NCBI RefSeq assembly: GCF_003097315.1 | Contig: NZ_QDDL01000001.1 | Coordinates: 1,116,001 to 1,180,000 of the forward strand | DNA from: Pelagibaculum spongiae | GTDB taxonomy: Bacteria; Pseudomonadota; Gammaproteobacteria; Enterobacterales; Pelagibaculaceae | Length of the DNA: 64,000 bases | Reading direction: 5' to 3' | In this document: in pieces, positions 27,860-37,421 of the stretch | Layout of the letters: the number at the start of each line of letters is the position of its first letter | Position numbering within the stretch: position 1 is the stretch's first letter | The notes under the pieces: model-generated | What the model was told of the DNA's origin: nothing | The model's database searches: none | The model's input: only the letters and a program-made list of their open reading frames with translations | Made by a program: the position numbers and the translations under genes

Positions 27860-28633
27860 TTAACCAGGTTGTATCAGTTTTGGTTTACTCGTTTTTATCG
27901 ACTTAACATGTTCGCGATGCAACGAAACACGGCCATGGTAGTAAACTCGAGCACCAATATAAGCAAGCGTGGTGCCATAATCCTTAGCTTGCGGGTCAAA
28001 CACCTCTAATTTACCTACAAATGTTCGATCAATTTTCTCAGCAAATTCTCTAACGTGTTTATTGTCATCAACAACAATCACATCAACCTTAATGCTCGAT
28101 TCCACATGATCCTTAAGGTATTTTTCTATGGCCATCTTTTTCAAAATACCTCCCCGCTGCTCCGACACTATTACCTTATTTTCCTTCAGCCAAGAAAAAA
28201 AACAAATCGGGTGCGTTTTGTCCTTCACTAGAGGGTCTTGCTCAAAAACCTCCAAGTTACCTTTATTAATAACATCATAACCTAAATCACCTCTTATTGT
28301 TGTTGGAACAACCACAGAGCCGCTCCTGCGATAATCCACTATCTCTTGCATATAACGCTGAACATCATTTGACTGATGCCCCCCCATAGTTATAAACACA
28401 ACCTTACAATTATTTGTATTTTCAGCTGCAAATCTCAGCACCTTTTGATACATCAACCAGTACAACACTTTAAACGCAGTCCTTCTCGTTGAGAGCACCC
28501 ACAAATATTCGTTAGCTTTATCTCCCCCCTGCGCAGCTTCGAGCCCTTGCTCTTTTTGCACTTTCGATAGATGGGTTTGAGTATCTGGGCAAGACAAGAT
28601 CGTTTCATCAAGATCAAAAAAAATTAGTAGCAT
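27860..28633 (-). CDS. HAD-like hydrolase, repeated family copy A
   Basis: A 257-residue cytoplasmic protein. HAD motif I is MLLIFFDLDET (D7, D9), motif II NCKVVFITMGG, motif III lysine GGILKKMAIEKYL, and motif IV VDVIVVDDNKHVRE. Between I and II lies a helical cap with WLMYQKVLRFAAEN. After motif IV comes the family-specific block LEVFDPQAKDY...LAYIGARVYYHGR. All catalytic residues are present, so it is probably an active phosphatase or phosphotransferase of unknown substrate. It belongs to a set of four on this strand between suhB and secF, each with its own start and 130-210 base gaps, which suggests serial duplication and not one tight operon. Confidence 0.8.
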   Translation of the reverse strand: MLLIFFDLDETILSCPDTQTHLSKVQKEQGLEAAQGGDKANEYLWVLSTRRTAFKVLYWLMYQKVLRFAAENTNNCKVVFITMGGHQSNDVQRYMQEIVDYRRSGSVVVPTTIRGDLGYDVINKGNLEVFEQDPLVKDKTHPICFFSWLKENKVIVSEQRGGILKKMAIEKYLKDHVESSIKVDVIVVDDNKHVREFAEKIDRTFVGKLEVFDPQAKDYGTTLAYIGARVYYHGRVSLHREHVKSIKTSKPKLIQPG

Positions 28634-28769
28634 GCTTCGCCCAACAAAATTAATTTAGATTTGGATAAAGTGTAGGAACAAAATAAGCAGATTCGTTAGC
28701 TGTTAATAAAACTAAATAAAAAAACCGCTCAGCAGGCGATCTGTTGTTTGAAGTTGAAATTACCAACAT

Positions 28770-29504
28770 TTAGCTTTCTATTGAGCCCTCATTAAGTCCG
28801 TGTCTTCGATTATGGTAACGTATCTTGCTTCCGATATAAGCAAGCTGATCATTATAATCAGCAAGTCTTGGATCAAAAACTTCTACTCTAGAAATATTGG
28901 TGCGACTCACTCTTAACAACTCATCCCTGACACTGTCATTATCATCTACCACTATAATTTCAACTTTCTCTTCTCCTGCATGATTCTCAAGCTTCTTCTT
29001 TGCTACATAACGCTCAATACCTAATTTTTTCAGTATGCCATGACGAGAAAAGTTAGCCTCGCGATTAATCGTCCCATCATCGCATTTAAGGTTCCAATGC
29101 GTTGCATTAAAAACTGCTAGGTCTTTTTCAAATGAAGATAAATGCGCGTAATTGAGCACATCATAACCCACCTTACCATCCAACGTTGTTGGCATTTTCG
29201 AGTGATGATCCTTCCGATATCCATAATTCACAAAGTAGCACATTGATTCAGAAATTTTTTTCTCAGTATGCCCCGCCATCGTTACAAAAATAATTTTACA
29301 ATTGTCATTATTATTAATCGCTAAGCGAAGTAGCTTTTGATGCATTATCCAGTACATCATTGTCCCCTCCAACATATAGGGTGGACCAAAAACTCCATAT
29401 TGAGATGTTTTTTTAACATCACAGGCTTTTTGAGGCTCCGAATGATTTTGCAAAGAACCTGAGCGCAACATCGTTTGATCCAAATCCATGAATATCAATA
29501 ACAT
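28770..29504 (-). CDS. HAD-like hydrolase, repeated family copy B
   Basis: A 244-residue paralogue of copies A, C and D. Motif I MLLIFMDLDQT (D7, D9), cap helix MMYWIMHQKLLRLAINNN, motif II NCKIIFVTMAGH, then GYDVLNYAHL, motif III HGILKKLGIERYV, motif IV IIVVDDNDSVRDE and the terminal EVFDPRLADY...LAYIGSKIRYHNRR. The variable segments between motifs are unlike those of the other copies, so divergence is old or driven by selection for different partners. It lies 210 bases downstream of the DAHP synthase stop and 136 bases upstream of copy A. Confidence 0.8.
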   Translation of the reverse strand: MLLIFMDLDQTMLRSGSLQNHSEPQKACDVKKTSQYGVFGPPYMLEGTMMYWIMHQKLLRLAINNNDNCKIIFVTMAGHTEKKISESMCYFVNYGYRKDHHSKMPTTLDGKVGYDVLNYAHLSSFEKDLAVFNATHWNLKCDDGTINREANFSRHGILKKLGIERYVAKKKLENHAGEEKVEIIVVDDNDSVRDELLRVSRTNISRVEVFDPRLADYNDQLAYIGSKIRYHNRRHGLNEGSIES

Positions 29505-29662
29505 AAATAACTACTCTTCTTTTCAAATAACTAACAGTCGCTACAGCGCCTTATCACTAAAGATAAGTTACTCTTAATTTAAACGCTGCCAAACAACAGC
29601 CACCCTCCGATAATTTATGAAACTTGTGACATCGACCTCTTTTCTATCGACAAAATTCAAAC

Positions 29663-29695
29663 AAAAAAAAAGACCTACTCCAAGAGCAGGTCTTT
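29663..29695 (-). terminator. Rho-independent terminator of the DAHP synthase gene
   Basis: Arms AAAGACCT and AGGTCTTT with inner CTC/GAG pairing, and an A-run at 29663-29671 giving the U-tract on the minus strand. Lies 20 bases after the stop. Confidence 0.85.
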
Positions 29696-29714
29696 GATGT
29701 TTTTAACCGTAAAC

Positions 29715-30770
29715 TTATTTTTCGCTACGACGCGCCACAACCGCATCTGCCAACTGGCGAAGCACTTTTTCAGTATCACTCCAACCAATACAAGCATCGG
29801 TAATAGACTGACCGTAACAATCAGCTTTACCGTCAACCAGATCTTGGCGACCTTCAACTAAATGCGATTCGATCATGACACCGAAAATAGCATTTTCGCC
29901 GCTAGCCATTTGAACCGCGGTATCTTGCGCAACCACCATTTGACGCTGGAACTGCTTAGAGCTGTTAGCATGGCTGAAATCAATCATGATTTTTTGTGGC
30001 AAACCCGCAGCAGCTAATTGAGCTTTGGTTGCCTGCACATGCTCGGCGCTGTAATTTGGCTCCTTACCACCACGTAAAATAATATGTCCGTCCGGATTAC
30101 CTGCTGTTTCAATAATCGCAGAGTGACCAAACTTGGTTACCGAAAGAAAGTGGTGTGACGATCGAGCGCTTCGAATCGCGTCGGTTGCGATTTTGATATC
30201 ACCACCGGTTCCATTCTTGAATCCAACAGGACACGACAGACCAGATGACAATTCTCTATGTACTTGAGATTCGGTGGTACGTGCGCCAATGGCGCCCCAG
30301 CTGATTAGGTCAGCAATATACTGAGGAGTAATCATATCTAAGAACTCCCCAGCTGTTGGCATCCCCATATCGGTCAGATCAAGCAGCAGCTTACGGCCAA
30401 TCCTCAAGCCGTCATTTAGCTTAAAGGTGTCATTCAAGTACGGGTCGTTGATTAACCCTTTCCAGCCCACTGTTGTGCGCGGCTTCTCAAAGTAAACTCG
30501 CATCACAATTTCAAGGCGATCACCCAGCTCATCACGCAGCACTTTCAGCTTTTTGGCGTAATCCAACGCCGCTTCGGTGTCATGGATTGAACAAGGACCA
30601 ATCACCACCAGTAGACGATCATCTTTATCATTTAAGATATTCGAAATTGCCTTACGCGCTTGGTATGTCGTTGATGCCGCAGCTTCTGTTGCAGGAAACT
30701 TCTCTAATACTGCTATCGGAGGAAGCAACTCTTTTACTCTGTTAATTCTTACATCATCTGTTTGATACAT
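29715..30770 (-). CDS. 3-deoxy-7-phosphoheptulonate synthase (class I DAHP synthase)
   Basis: First enzyme of the shikimate pathway, condensing phosphoenolpyruvate and erythrose 4-phosphate. The 351-residue product matches the AroF/AroG/AroH type: MYQTDDVRINRVKELLPP, LLVVIGPCSIHDTEAALDYA, MRVYFEKPRTTVGWKGLIND, and GAIGARTTESQVHRELSSG. The feedback subclass (Phe, Tyr or Trp) is not clear by eye, so no symbol is given. The start at 30770 gives the family N-terminus; an in-frame ATG at 30806 is possible and neither has a strong ribosome site. It lies between HAD copies B and C in the suhB-secF insertion. Confidence 0.94.
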   Translation of the reverse strand: MYQTDDVRINRVKELLPPIAVLEKFPATEAAASTTYQARKAISNILNDKDDRLLVVIGPCSIHDTEAALDYAKKLKVLRDELGDRLEIVMRVYFEKPRTTVGWKGLINDPYLNDTFKLNDGLRIGRKLLLDLTDMGMPTAGEFLDMITPQYIADLISWGAIGARTTESQVHRELSSGLSCPVGFKNGTGGDIKIATDAIRSARSSHHFLSVTKFGHSAIIETAGNPDGHIILRGGKEPNYSAEHVQATKAQLAAAGLPQKIMIDFSHANSSKQFQRQMVVAQDTAVQMASGENAIFGVMIESHLVEGRQDLVDGKADCYGQSITDACIGWSDTEKVLRQLADAVVARRSEK

Positions 30771-30863
30771 TGCTACGACCAACCCTATTGATTTTTGTGA
30801 GCCCATTTTTCTTCTGAAAACTAGCTGGCGCTCTTCATTCTCTGTTGTAGTAACTTATCGAGT

Positions 30864-30887
30864 AAAAAAGATAACTTCAACTATCTT
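30864..30887 (-). terminator. Candidate terminator of the 61-residue ORF
   Basis: Six-base arms AAGATA and TATCTT around an 8-base loop, followed on the minus strand by TTTTTT. It lies 28 bases after the small ORF and before the DAHP synthase start, so the two are probably separate transcripts. Confidence 0.55.
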
Positions 30888-30914
30888 GCACGCTTTGTCT
30901 TCAGCGGCACATTT

Positions 30915-31100
30915 TCACTGCTGCAGGGCTTGCAGCAATTCTTCACGCAACGTTTGTTGCTGCTCACTTTCTAATTTATTCAACGTGTCACGACAGACAT
31001 GCACCATCGCCTGTAAAATGGTTTGCTCGGAAAAATCGAGGTTTTCTAATTGGCGAATAATTTCAACCGCTAGCTCAACTTCATCTGAAGTTTGGTTCAT
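30915..31100 (-). CDS. Small hypothetical protein, coupled to HAD copy C
   Basis: A 61-residue acidic, helical protein (MNQTSDEVELAVEIIRQLEN...) that I do not recognise; it has one cysteine and no membrane segment. The ATG lies one base after the stop of HAD copy C, and the ribosome site GGAGAGTGA sits inside that gene's last codons, so translation is probably coupled. This arrangement argues for a real gene. Its function could be tied to copy C, or it may be older and belong with the DAHP synthase downstream. Confidence 0.65.
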   Translation of the reverse strand: MNQTSDEVELAVEIIRQLENLDFSEQTILQAMVHVCRDTLNKLESEQQQTLREELLQALQQ

Positions 31101-31101
31101 T

Positions 31102-31845
31102 TCACTCTCCAGGCGCTATTAACGACGAGGTATTGGCATGCTTTTGTTCTAACGCTTTTCTGCCGTAATAATATACTTGAGTGCCAACGTAAGATAATTC
31201 CATTTCATAGTGCTCGGCCATAGGGTCAAAAACTTGCACACTGTTCACATACGTTCGGTTGATATTCATTAAATATTTTCTGACATACGCATCATCGTCA
31301 ATGACTATAATGTCTGATTTACTTGGTAATTTTTGTTCATCTAAATAATGCTCGATACCAATTTTTTTCAATACACCATGATCGAAACTACCTCTTGGAA
31401 ATAGATCTATTTCTTCACTATTAAAAATTGGCACATTGGCTTCTCGATAAAAATCACCCGTCCCCCTATAGCTATCAAGCATCGTACGATTAATAACATC
31501 AAACCCTTTTTCACCGGAGAGTGTTACTGGAAGATTTAAGTGACAAGCGATATTCCTTGCATAATTCATAAATTGAATTAATACATTGTCGATAGTTTCT
31601 TTACTATAACGCCCCATAGTGACAAAGATTATTTTACAATTCTCATTATTATTCACTGTAAAGCGAATCAACTTTTGATGCATTAGCCAGTGTATGATTT
31701 GCCCGACAGAATAAGATGGCGCCTCACACTCGCCTCCGCCCCAACCTGTTATCATTCGACAACTTGCACGCTGGTACGATGAAAGCGCACTATCTTTTCC
31801 AGAAAAAAGCAACGTTTGATCAAGATCCATAAATATCAGCAGCAT
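31102..31845 (-). CDS. HAD-like hydrolase, repeated family copy C
   Basis: A 247-residue paralogue with all motifs: MLLIFMDLDQTLL (D7, D9), IIHWLMHQKLIRFTVNNN, NCKIIFVTMGRYS, KGFDVINRTMLDS, HGVLKKIGIEHYL, DIIVIDDDAYVRK and VQVFDPMAEHY...LSYVGTQVYYYGR. It is closest by eye to copy D (shared GFDVINRTxL). The 3' end holds the ribosome site of the 61-residue gene. AT-rich relative to the neighbouring core genes. Substrate unknown. Confidence 0.8.
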   Translation of the reverse strand: MLLIFMDLDQTLLFSGKDSALSSYQRASCRMITGWGGGECEAPSYSVGQIIHWLMHQKLIRFTVNNNENCKIIFVTMGRYSKETIDNVLIQFMNYARNIACHLNLPVTLSGEKGFDVINRTMLDSYRGTGDFYREANVPIFNSEEIDLFPRGSFDHGVLKKIGIEHYLDEQKLPSKSDIIVIDDDAYVRKYLMNINRTYVNSVQVFDPMAEHYEMELSYVGTQVYYYGRKALEQKHANTSSLIAPGE

Positions 31846-31989
31846 CCTTGCCCCTATATTTCATCTGTTCTTACATCTACTTAAAATTCATCGCTTAACT
31901 AAATAAGAATATTTTTTATAAAACATTTCAGAAAATAAAAACCAACCTTCTTGCAACCTACAATTTGTTTTTTAAATACTGATTTAATC

Positions 31990-32746
31990 CTACATACCCC
32001 CAGGCTTCATTAACTTTGGCGAGCCAGAACCTGTCGTTGCCTCATGCTCAGCCTTTAACGCTGCTCTTTGATAATAAAGAATACGACAACCAATGTATGC
32101 AAGTTGCATTTGATAATCTTCAGCTTGCGGATCATAAATATCTAACTTCGATACACACTTTCTATTTATTAAATTCACTTGCTCTCGAACACGTTTCGAA
32201 TCATCAATAACAATAACTTCATTTTTATCAGAACCAACCGCATAAGCCGCAAGGTAGCGCTCTACACCTATTCGCTTTAATATTCCATTTCGGTCATCAA
32301 CAGGTCTTTTACCAAGATGTGGGCCGTAATTCTTAAATGTTGCCTGACGAATAGATGAATCACTTTGCTCCATACTATATAGAATGGTTCTATTTATGAC
32401 ATCAAAGCCTGTACCACCTGACAAATCAGTTACGAGATGTGGCGCTCTAGAACGATGGTGATTCATTAACAATTGAGCGCTTTCGTTCACCTGCTCTCTA
32501 GAATAATCGCCCATAGTGAGAAAAATAATCTTACAGTGGTCGTTATTTTCGGCGGTAAATCGAAATAATTTTTGATGCATAACCCAATACAACGTCGCCG
32601 CCGAGACAAATGAGGGCGGAGTTCATTCTTCTTTGATACCTCCCCTGTCAACATGAAATGACTTAGCACTAGCAAGCTGGCGCTCACTAGGAACAACACC
32701 TTTACCAAACAATGGTCGCATCAATATCAAGAAATAGCAGTAACAT
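31990..32746 (-). pseudogene. HAD-like hydrolase copy D, broken by a frameshift and a stop
   Basis: The 3' part (31990-32592) reads as an intact paralogue: YWVMHQKLFRFTAEN, CKIIFLTMGDYS, GFDVINRTILYS, NGILKRIGVERYL, VIVIDDSKRVRE and LDIYDPQAEDY...LAYIGCRILYYQR. The 5' end is found from the ATG at 32746, which gives MLLLFLDIDATIV and then a stop. Shifting one frame gives FGKGVVPSERQLASAK and IKEE, then an in-frame TGA, then TPPSFVSAATLYWVMHQK joining the intact part. Two separate lesions therefore disable the first 50 codons, including motif I. A sequencing error could explain one but not easily both. Restart from the internal TTG would lack the catalytic aspartates. Confidence 0.75.
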
Positions 32747-32863
32747 CCTTATCACCCTATCAATAGATCATACTCGTGTTTTCAATCAAACTAAGGCGCT
32801 ACCGCATCCTTAGATAAGATCTTATTTGAAACTGAATTTTCTAAATTTGAATCTAAATCGCAT

Positions 32864-32899
32864 AAAAAAGCCGATCATGCTTTCACATCATCGGCTTTT
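32864..32899 (-). terminator. Rho-independent terminator of secF
   Basis: Ten-base arms AAAAGCCGAT and ATCGGCTTTT around a 14-base loop, with an A-run on the left giving the U-tract on the minus strand. Lies 22 bases past the secF stop. Confidence 0.85.
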
Positions 32900-32920
32900 C
32901 AGTGTCAGACCAACTTTATC

Positions 32921-33916
32921 TTAGTCGGTATCCACATTTCCTTTGCTACGATCACGACGCAGAAACTCTTCGATATCGTCTTTTTCAGCTTCATCTCGTT
33001 GCTTAGGCATCAAGTCCTGACGACTGATTCCCAATGCAACCAGTGTTGAGCTGGCAACATAGATTGAAGAGTAGGTACCGATTACTACGCCAACAATCAG
33101 TGCAATCGAGAAACCTGAGATCGCTTCACCACCAAACAACTTAAGCGCCACCAATACCAGCATGGTGGTTAAAGAAGTAATAATGGTACGGCTTAAGGTC
33201 TGATTCAAAGAGGCATCTATTACCTCAACCGTATCGCCTTTTCGCATTTTGCGGAAATTTTCACGAATCCGGTCCGCCACCACAATGGTATCGTTGAGCG
33301 AGTAACCTATAACCGCCAATACTGCCGCCATTACTGCTAGGTCAAACTCGATACCTGTAATCGAGAAAAAGCCCAATGTGATAACCACGTCATGAACCAG
33401 TGCAGCAATCGCGCCGAATGCAAAGCGATATTCAAAACGGAAACCGACATAAAGCAAAATACCCAGCAGCGCGACTAATACCGCCATGCCGCCTTGCTCT
33501 GATAATTCTTCACCGATTTGCGGACCAACCACATCCATTCGTTTGAATTCAGCCTCACCATCAATCGCAACCGCTTTTTCCAGAATGGGGCGGATCGCTT
33601 CGCCAGAAAGCACCTTACCGCTTTCATCACGCTGCACACCCAAACGAATTAGCACGACAGTATCAGAGCCAAAATGAGTCACCACCGGGCTATTAAAGCC
33701 CGCTTCGACTAACTGCTCACGAATCGGCTCCAAATCAGCTGATTGCTGGTAACCAACTTCCGCAACGGTACCGCCAGTAAAATCCAGACCAAAATTCAGT
33801 TGATTAATCGCCAGTGAACCGATTGAAATCACAATCAACACTATAGAGAAAATCGCCGCCAGCTTTCGTTGCGCCATGAAACGGAAGCTGGATTCCTTAT
33901 TAAAAATTTGCATCAT
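32921..33916 (-). CDS. secF: Protein translocase subunit SecF
   Basis: A 331-residue RND-type membrane protein that, with SecD, uses the proton gradient to pull proteins through SecYEG. It has a first span (about 20-38), the periplasmic P1-type region starting NQLNFGLDFTGGTVAEVGY, and five further spans in the second half including GYSLNDTIVVADRIRENFRK, the conserved SecF motif. The C-terminus is charged. The start at 33916 is next to ATG 33913, which is spaced slightly better from GGGAG. It lies 10 bases after secD. Confidence 0.95.
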   Translation of the reverse strand: MMQIFNKESSFRFMAQRKLAAIFSIVLIVISIGSLAINQLNFGLDFTGGTVAEVGYQQSADLEPIREQLVEAGFNSPVVTHFGSDTVVLIRLGVQRDESGKVLSGEAIRPILEKAVAIDGEAEFKRMDVVGPQIGEELSEQGGMAVLVALLGILLYVGFRFEYRFAFGAIAALVHDVVITLGFFSITGIEFDLAVMAAVLAVIGYSLNDTIVVADRIRENFRKMRKGDTVEVIDASLNQTLSRTIITSLTTMLVLVALKLFGGEAISGFSIALIVGVVIGTYSSIYVASSTLVALGISRQDLMPKQRDEAEKDDIEEFLRRDRSKGNVDTD

Positions 33917-33926
33917 CAACTCCCTA

Positions 33927-35786
33927 TTAGATGGATAGCGTCTTGGGACTACGGCCACCGTAAATCAGATTTACCATTGCCCGACTGACCACAATCGCAG
34001 TAAACATCGAAGTCATAATGCCCAGCGCCAGCGTAATCGCAAAGCCCTTGATCGGACCAAAGCCAATCGCAAACAATACAATCGCGACCAACAATGTGGT
34101 GACGTTAGCATCGATGATGGTACTGAAAGCACCTGCATAACCTTGCTCAATTGCTTGGGCAGGACTCTTACCATCTCGCAGCTCCTCACGTATTCGCTCA
34201 AAGATAAGTACGTTGGCATCAACCGCCATACCCACCGTCAATACGATACCGGCAATACCCGGCAAGGTGAGTGTCGCACCAGACAATGACAACAAAGCAA
34301 CCACCATTACCAAGTTAATTACCAGCGCAACATTAGCCACCAAGCCAAAGAAGCGGTAATAAACCAACATAAACAGCAGCACCATTGCCAAACCTAAAGC
34401 GACCGACTTTAAACCACGGTCGATGTTTTCTTGACCAAGGCTTGGGCCAACTGTACGGGTTTCAACAATATAGATAGGTGCAGACAACGCACCGGCACGC
34501 AGGAATAAAGCCAATTCATGTGCTTCTTGCGGGCTATCCAAACCGGTAATCTGGAAGCGAGACCCCAGCTGTGAGCGAATAGTCGCTACGCTGATCACTT
34601 CTTCGATCTTTTTAGGAATGCGCGTTATCGTGCCGTCTTCTGCCAGTCGGTTGAAAATCTTGTGTTCCTGATAAACCACCGCCATTGGCTTGCCGATGTT
34701 ATCTCGGGTTGCACGACTAAACAGGCGACCACCACGGGAGTCCAAAGTAATACTTACCGCAGGCAAACCGTTTTCATCGGAAGTACTCTTGGCATCAATA
34801 ACTCGGTCGCCGGTCAACATTACCCGTTTTTGCAGCAATACCGGACGGCCATCACGCCATTTGTAAACTTTAGATTCCGCTGGAACACGGCCATTTAAGG
34901 CGCTGTTCAAGTCGTTCTTCCAATCGGTCATGCGGAACTCAAGTGTGGCGGTTTTACCGATAATGTCCTGCGCCTGACCGGCATCCTGAACACCTGGCAT
35001 TTGCACCACAATTCGGTTCGCGCCCTGACGCTGAACTAACGGCTCAGCAACACCCAACTCATTCACCCTGTTTTTCAAGGTTGAGAGGTTTTGTTGCAAT
35101 GCATAGTCTTGAATTTCTTTGCGTGCTTGATCGCTTAACAATGCACGTAACTCAAACAAGCCTTCTACTTTAGACTGATTAAACGTGAAGCTAGGAAAGC
35201 GATTTGCCATAAACTCTTCTGCTTGATCTAGCGTATCTTGATCACGGAAACGAATCAGCAATGAGTTTTTGCCTGAAACCTTCACACCACGTGGACGAAT
35301 TTTCTCTTCACGTAAGGTGCTGCGGAATTCAGTTTTATTTTGTTCTAGTCGGGCTGCAACTGCGGCATCAACATCCACTTCAATCAGGAAGTGAACACCA
35401 CCACGCAAGTCCAGACCCAAGTTCACCGGGCTACCGCCGAGAGAAGCTAGCCATTCTGGGGTTTGTGGCACCAAATTTAGTGCGATGACATAGTCTTCGC
35501 CTAACTTCTGCTGCAGCAAATGTTTGGTTTTTAACTGGTCGCCAGCATGTTCTAGGCGAATCCGTAATTTGTTCTTTGGTAAGATTTCCAATTCACCGAA
35601 AGGAATACCTGCATCGGTTAGGGCAGAACGAATCTCCCCCGGGGTTTTATCTGTTACTTCAGCGTAGCGAGTACCGGAGACTTCAACTGCTGGAGCTGGC
35701 TCATAAAGACTTGGCAGCGCATATACAAGACCTACAACCAAGGTCAGTGCCACTAGCAGATATTTCCAGAAAGGGTATCGATTCAT
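33927..35786 (-). CDS. secD: Protein translocase subunit SecD
   Basis: A 619-residue partner of SecF. A single N-terminal span (MNRYPFWKYLLVALTLVVGL) comes before the large periplasmic domains (GSPVNLGLDLRGGVHFLIEV is diagnostic), and five C-terminal spans carry TVGMAVDANVLIFERIREEL. The start at 35786 has GGGAAAAGG upstream and begins at the membrane anchor; an upstream in-frame start is not supported. A terminator-like hairpin lies between yajC and this gene. Confidence 0.96.
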   Translation of the reverse strand: MNRYPFWKYLLVALTLVVGLVYALPSLYEPAPAVEVSGTRYAEVTDKTPGEIRSALTDAGIPFGELEILPKNKLRIRLEHAGDQLKTKHLLQQKLGEDYVIALNLVPQTPEWLASLGGSPVNLGLDLRGGVHFLIEVDVDAAVAARLEQNKTEFRSTLREEKIRPRGVKVSGKNSLLIRFRDQDTLDQAEEFMANRFPSFTFNQSKVEGLFELRALLSDQARKEIQDYALQQNLSTLKNRVNELGVAEPLVQRQGANRIVVQMPGVQDAGQAQDIIGKTATLEFRMTDWKNDLNSALNGRVPAESKVYKWRDGRPVLLQKRVMLTGDRVIDAKSTSDENGLPAVSITLDSRGGRLFSRATRDNIGKPMAVVYQEHKIFNRLAEDGTITRIPKKIEEVISVATIRSQLGSRFQITGLDSPQEAHELALFLRAGALSAPIYIVETRTVGPSLGQENIDRGLKSVALGLAMVLLFMLVYYRFFGLVANVALVINLVMVVALLSLSGATLTLPGIAGIVLTVGMAVDANVLIFERIREELRDGKSPAQAIEQGYAGAFSTIIDANVTTLLVAIVLFAIGFGPIKGFAITLALGIMTSMFTAIVVSRAMVNLIYGGRSPKTLSI

Positions 35787-35824
35787 GCCTTTTCCCTGAC
35801 GTGCTAACAAAAGAATCCAGCGAC

Positions 35825-35854
35825 AAAAACCGGCATCAGAAAACACTGACACCG
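35825..35854 (-). terminator. Terminator-like hairpin between yajC and secD
   Basis: On the minus strand CCGG-TG-TCAG, a short loop and CTGA-TG-CCGG form a bulged stem followed by TTTTTG. It lies inside the yajC-secD-secF operon and may attenuate secDF transcription relative to yajC. Confidence 0.6.
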
Positions 35855-35876
35855 GCAATAATCACAACTAGAACAA

Positions 35877-36218
35877 TTAGATTTTCAGGCCGTTCTCTTT
35901 CAGAGAGCCCTTTGGCAGAATCGCAGTTAATGCTGCTTTCTGTACCATCATTTCCTGGCCTTCGCTGACTTGCAGCAGCAGGAACTCGTCGGTCACCTTA
36001 GTAACGCGACCACAAATACCACCGTTAGTTAAGACTTCGTCGCCTTTAGCTACGCCACCAATCAGATTGCGATGCTCTTTCGCACGCTTGTTCTGTGGAC
36101 GAATAATGAAGAAATAGAAAATGGCAGCAAAACCAGCCAGCATTACCCAACTCATCCATGGGCTACCTGCACCGGCCGCACCGTCTTGTGCATATGCACT
36201 GGAAATGAAAAAGTCCAT
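35877..36218 (-). CDS. yajC: Preprotein translocase accessory subunit YajC
   Basis: A 113-residue single-span protein of the SecDF-YajC complex. The short periplasmic N-terminus MDFFISSAYAQ, the span WVMLAGFAAIFYFFIIRP and the conserved RPQNKRAKEHRNLI are typical, followed by a small beta-domain. The ATG at 36218 has AGGAG 12 bases upstream; a TTG immediately before it is also in frame. It lies 18 bases after tgt. Confidence 0.95.
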   Translation of the reverse strand: MDFFISSAYAQDGAAGAGSPWMSWVMLAGFAAIFYFFIIRPQNKRAKEHRNLIGGVAKGDEVLTNGGICGRVTKVTDEFLLLQVSEGQEMMVQKAALTAILPKGSLKENGLKI

Positions 36219-36236
36219 CAAATTACTCCTGATCTA

Positions 36237-37415
<1,179 letters not shown>

Positions 37416-37421
37416 TCAGTG

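Noticed and set aside
28711..28745. Terminator for HAD copy B
   Set aside because: There is an A-run for a minus-strand U-tract, but only three base pairs can be formed in the stem.
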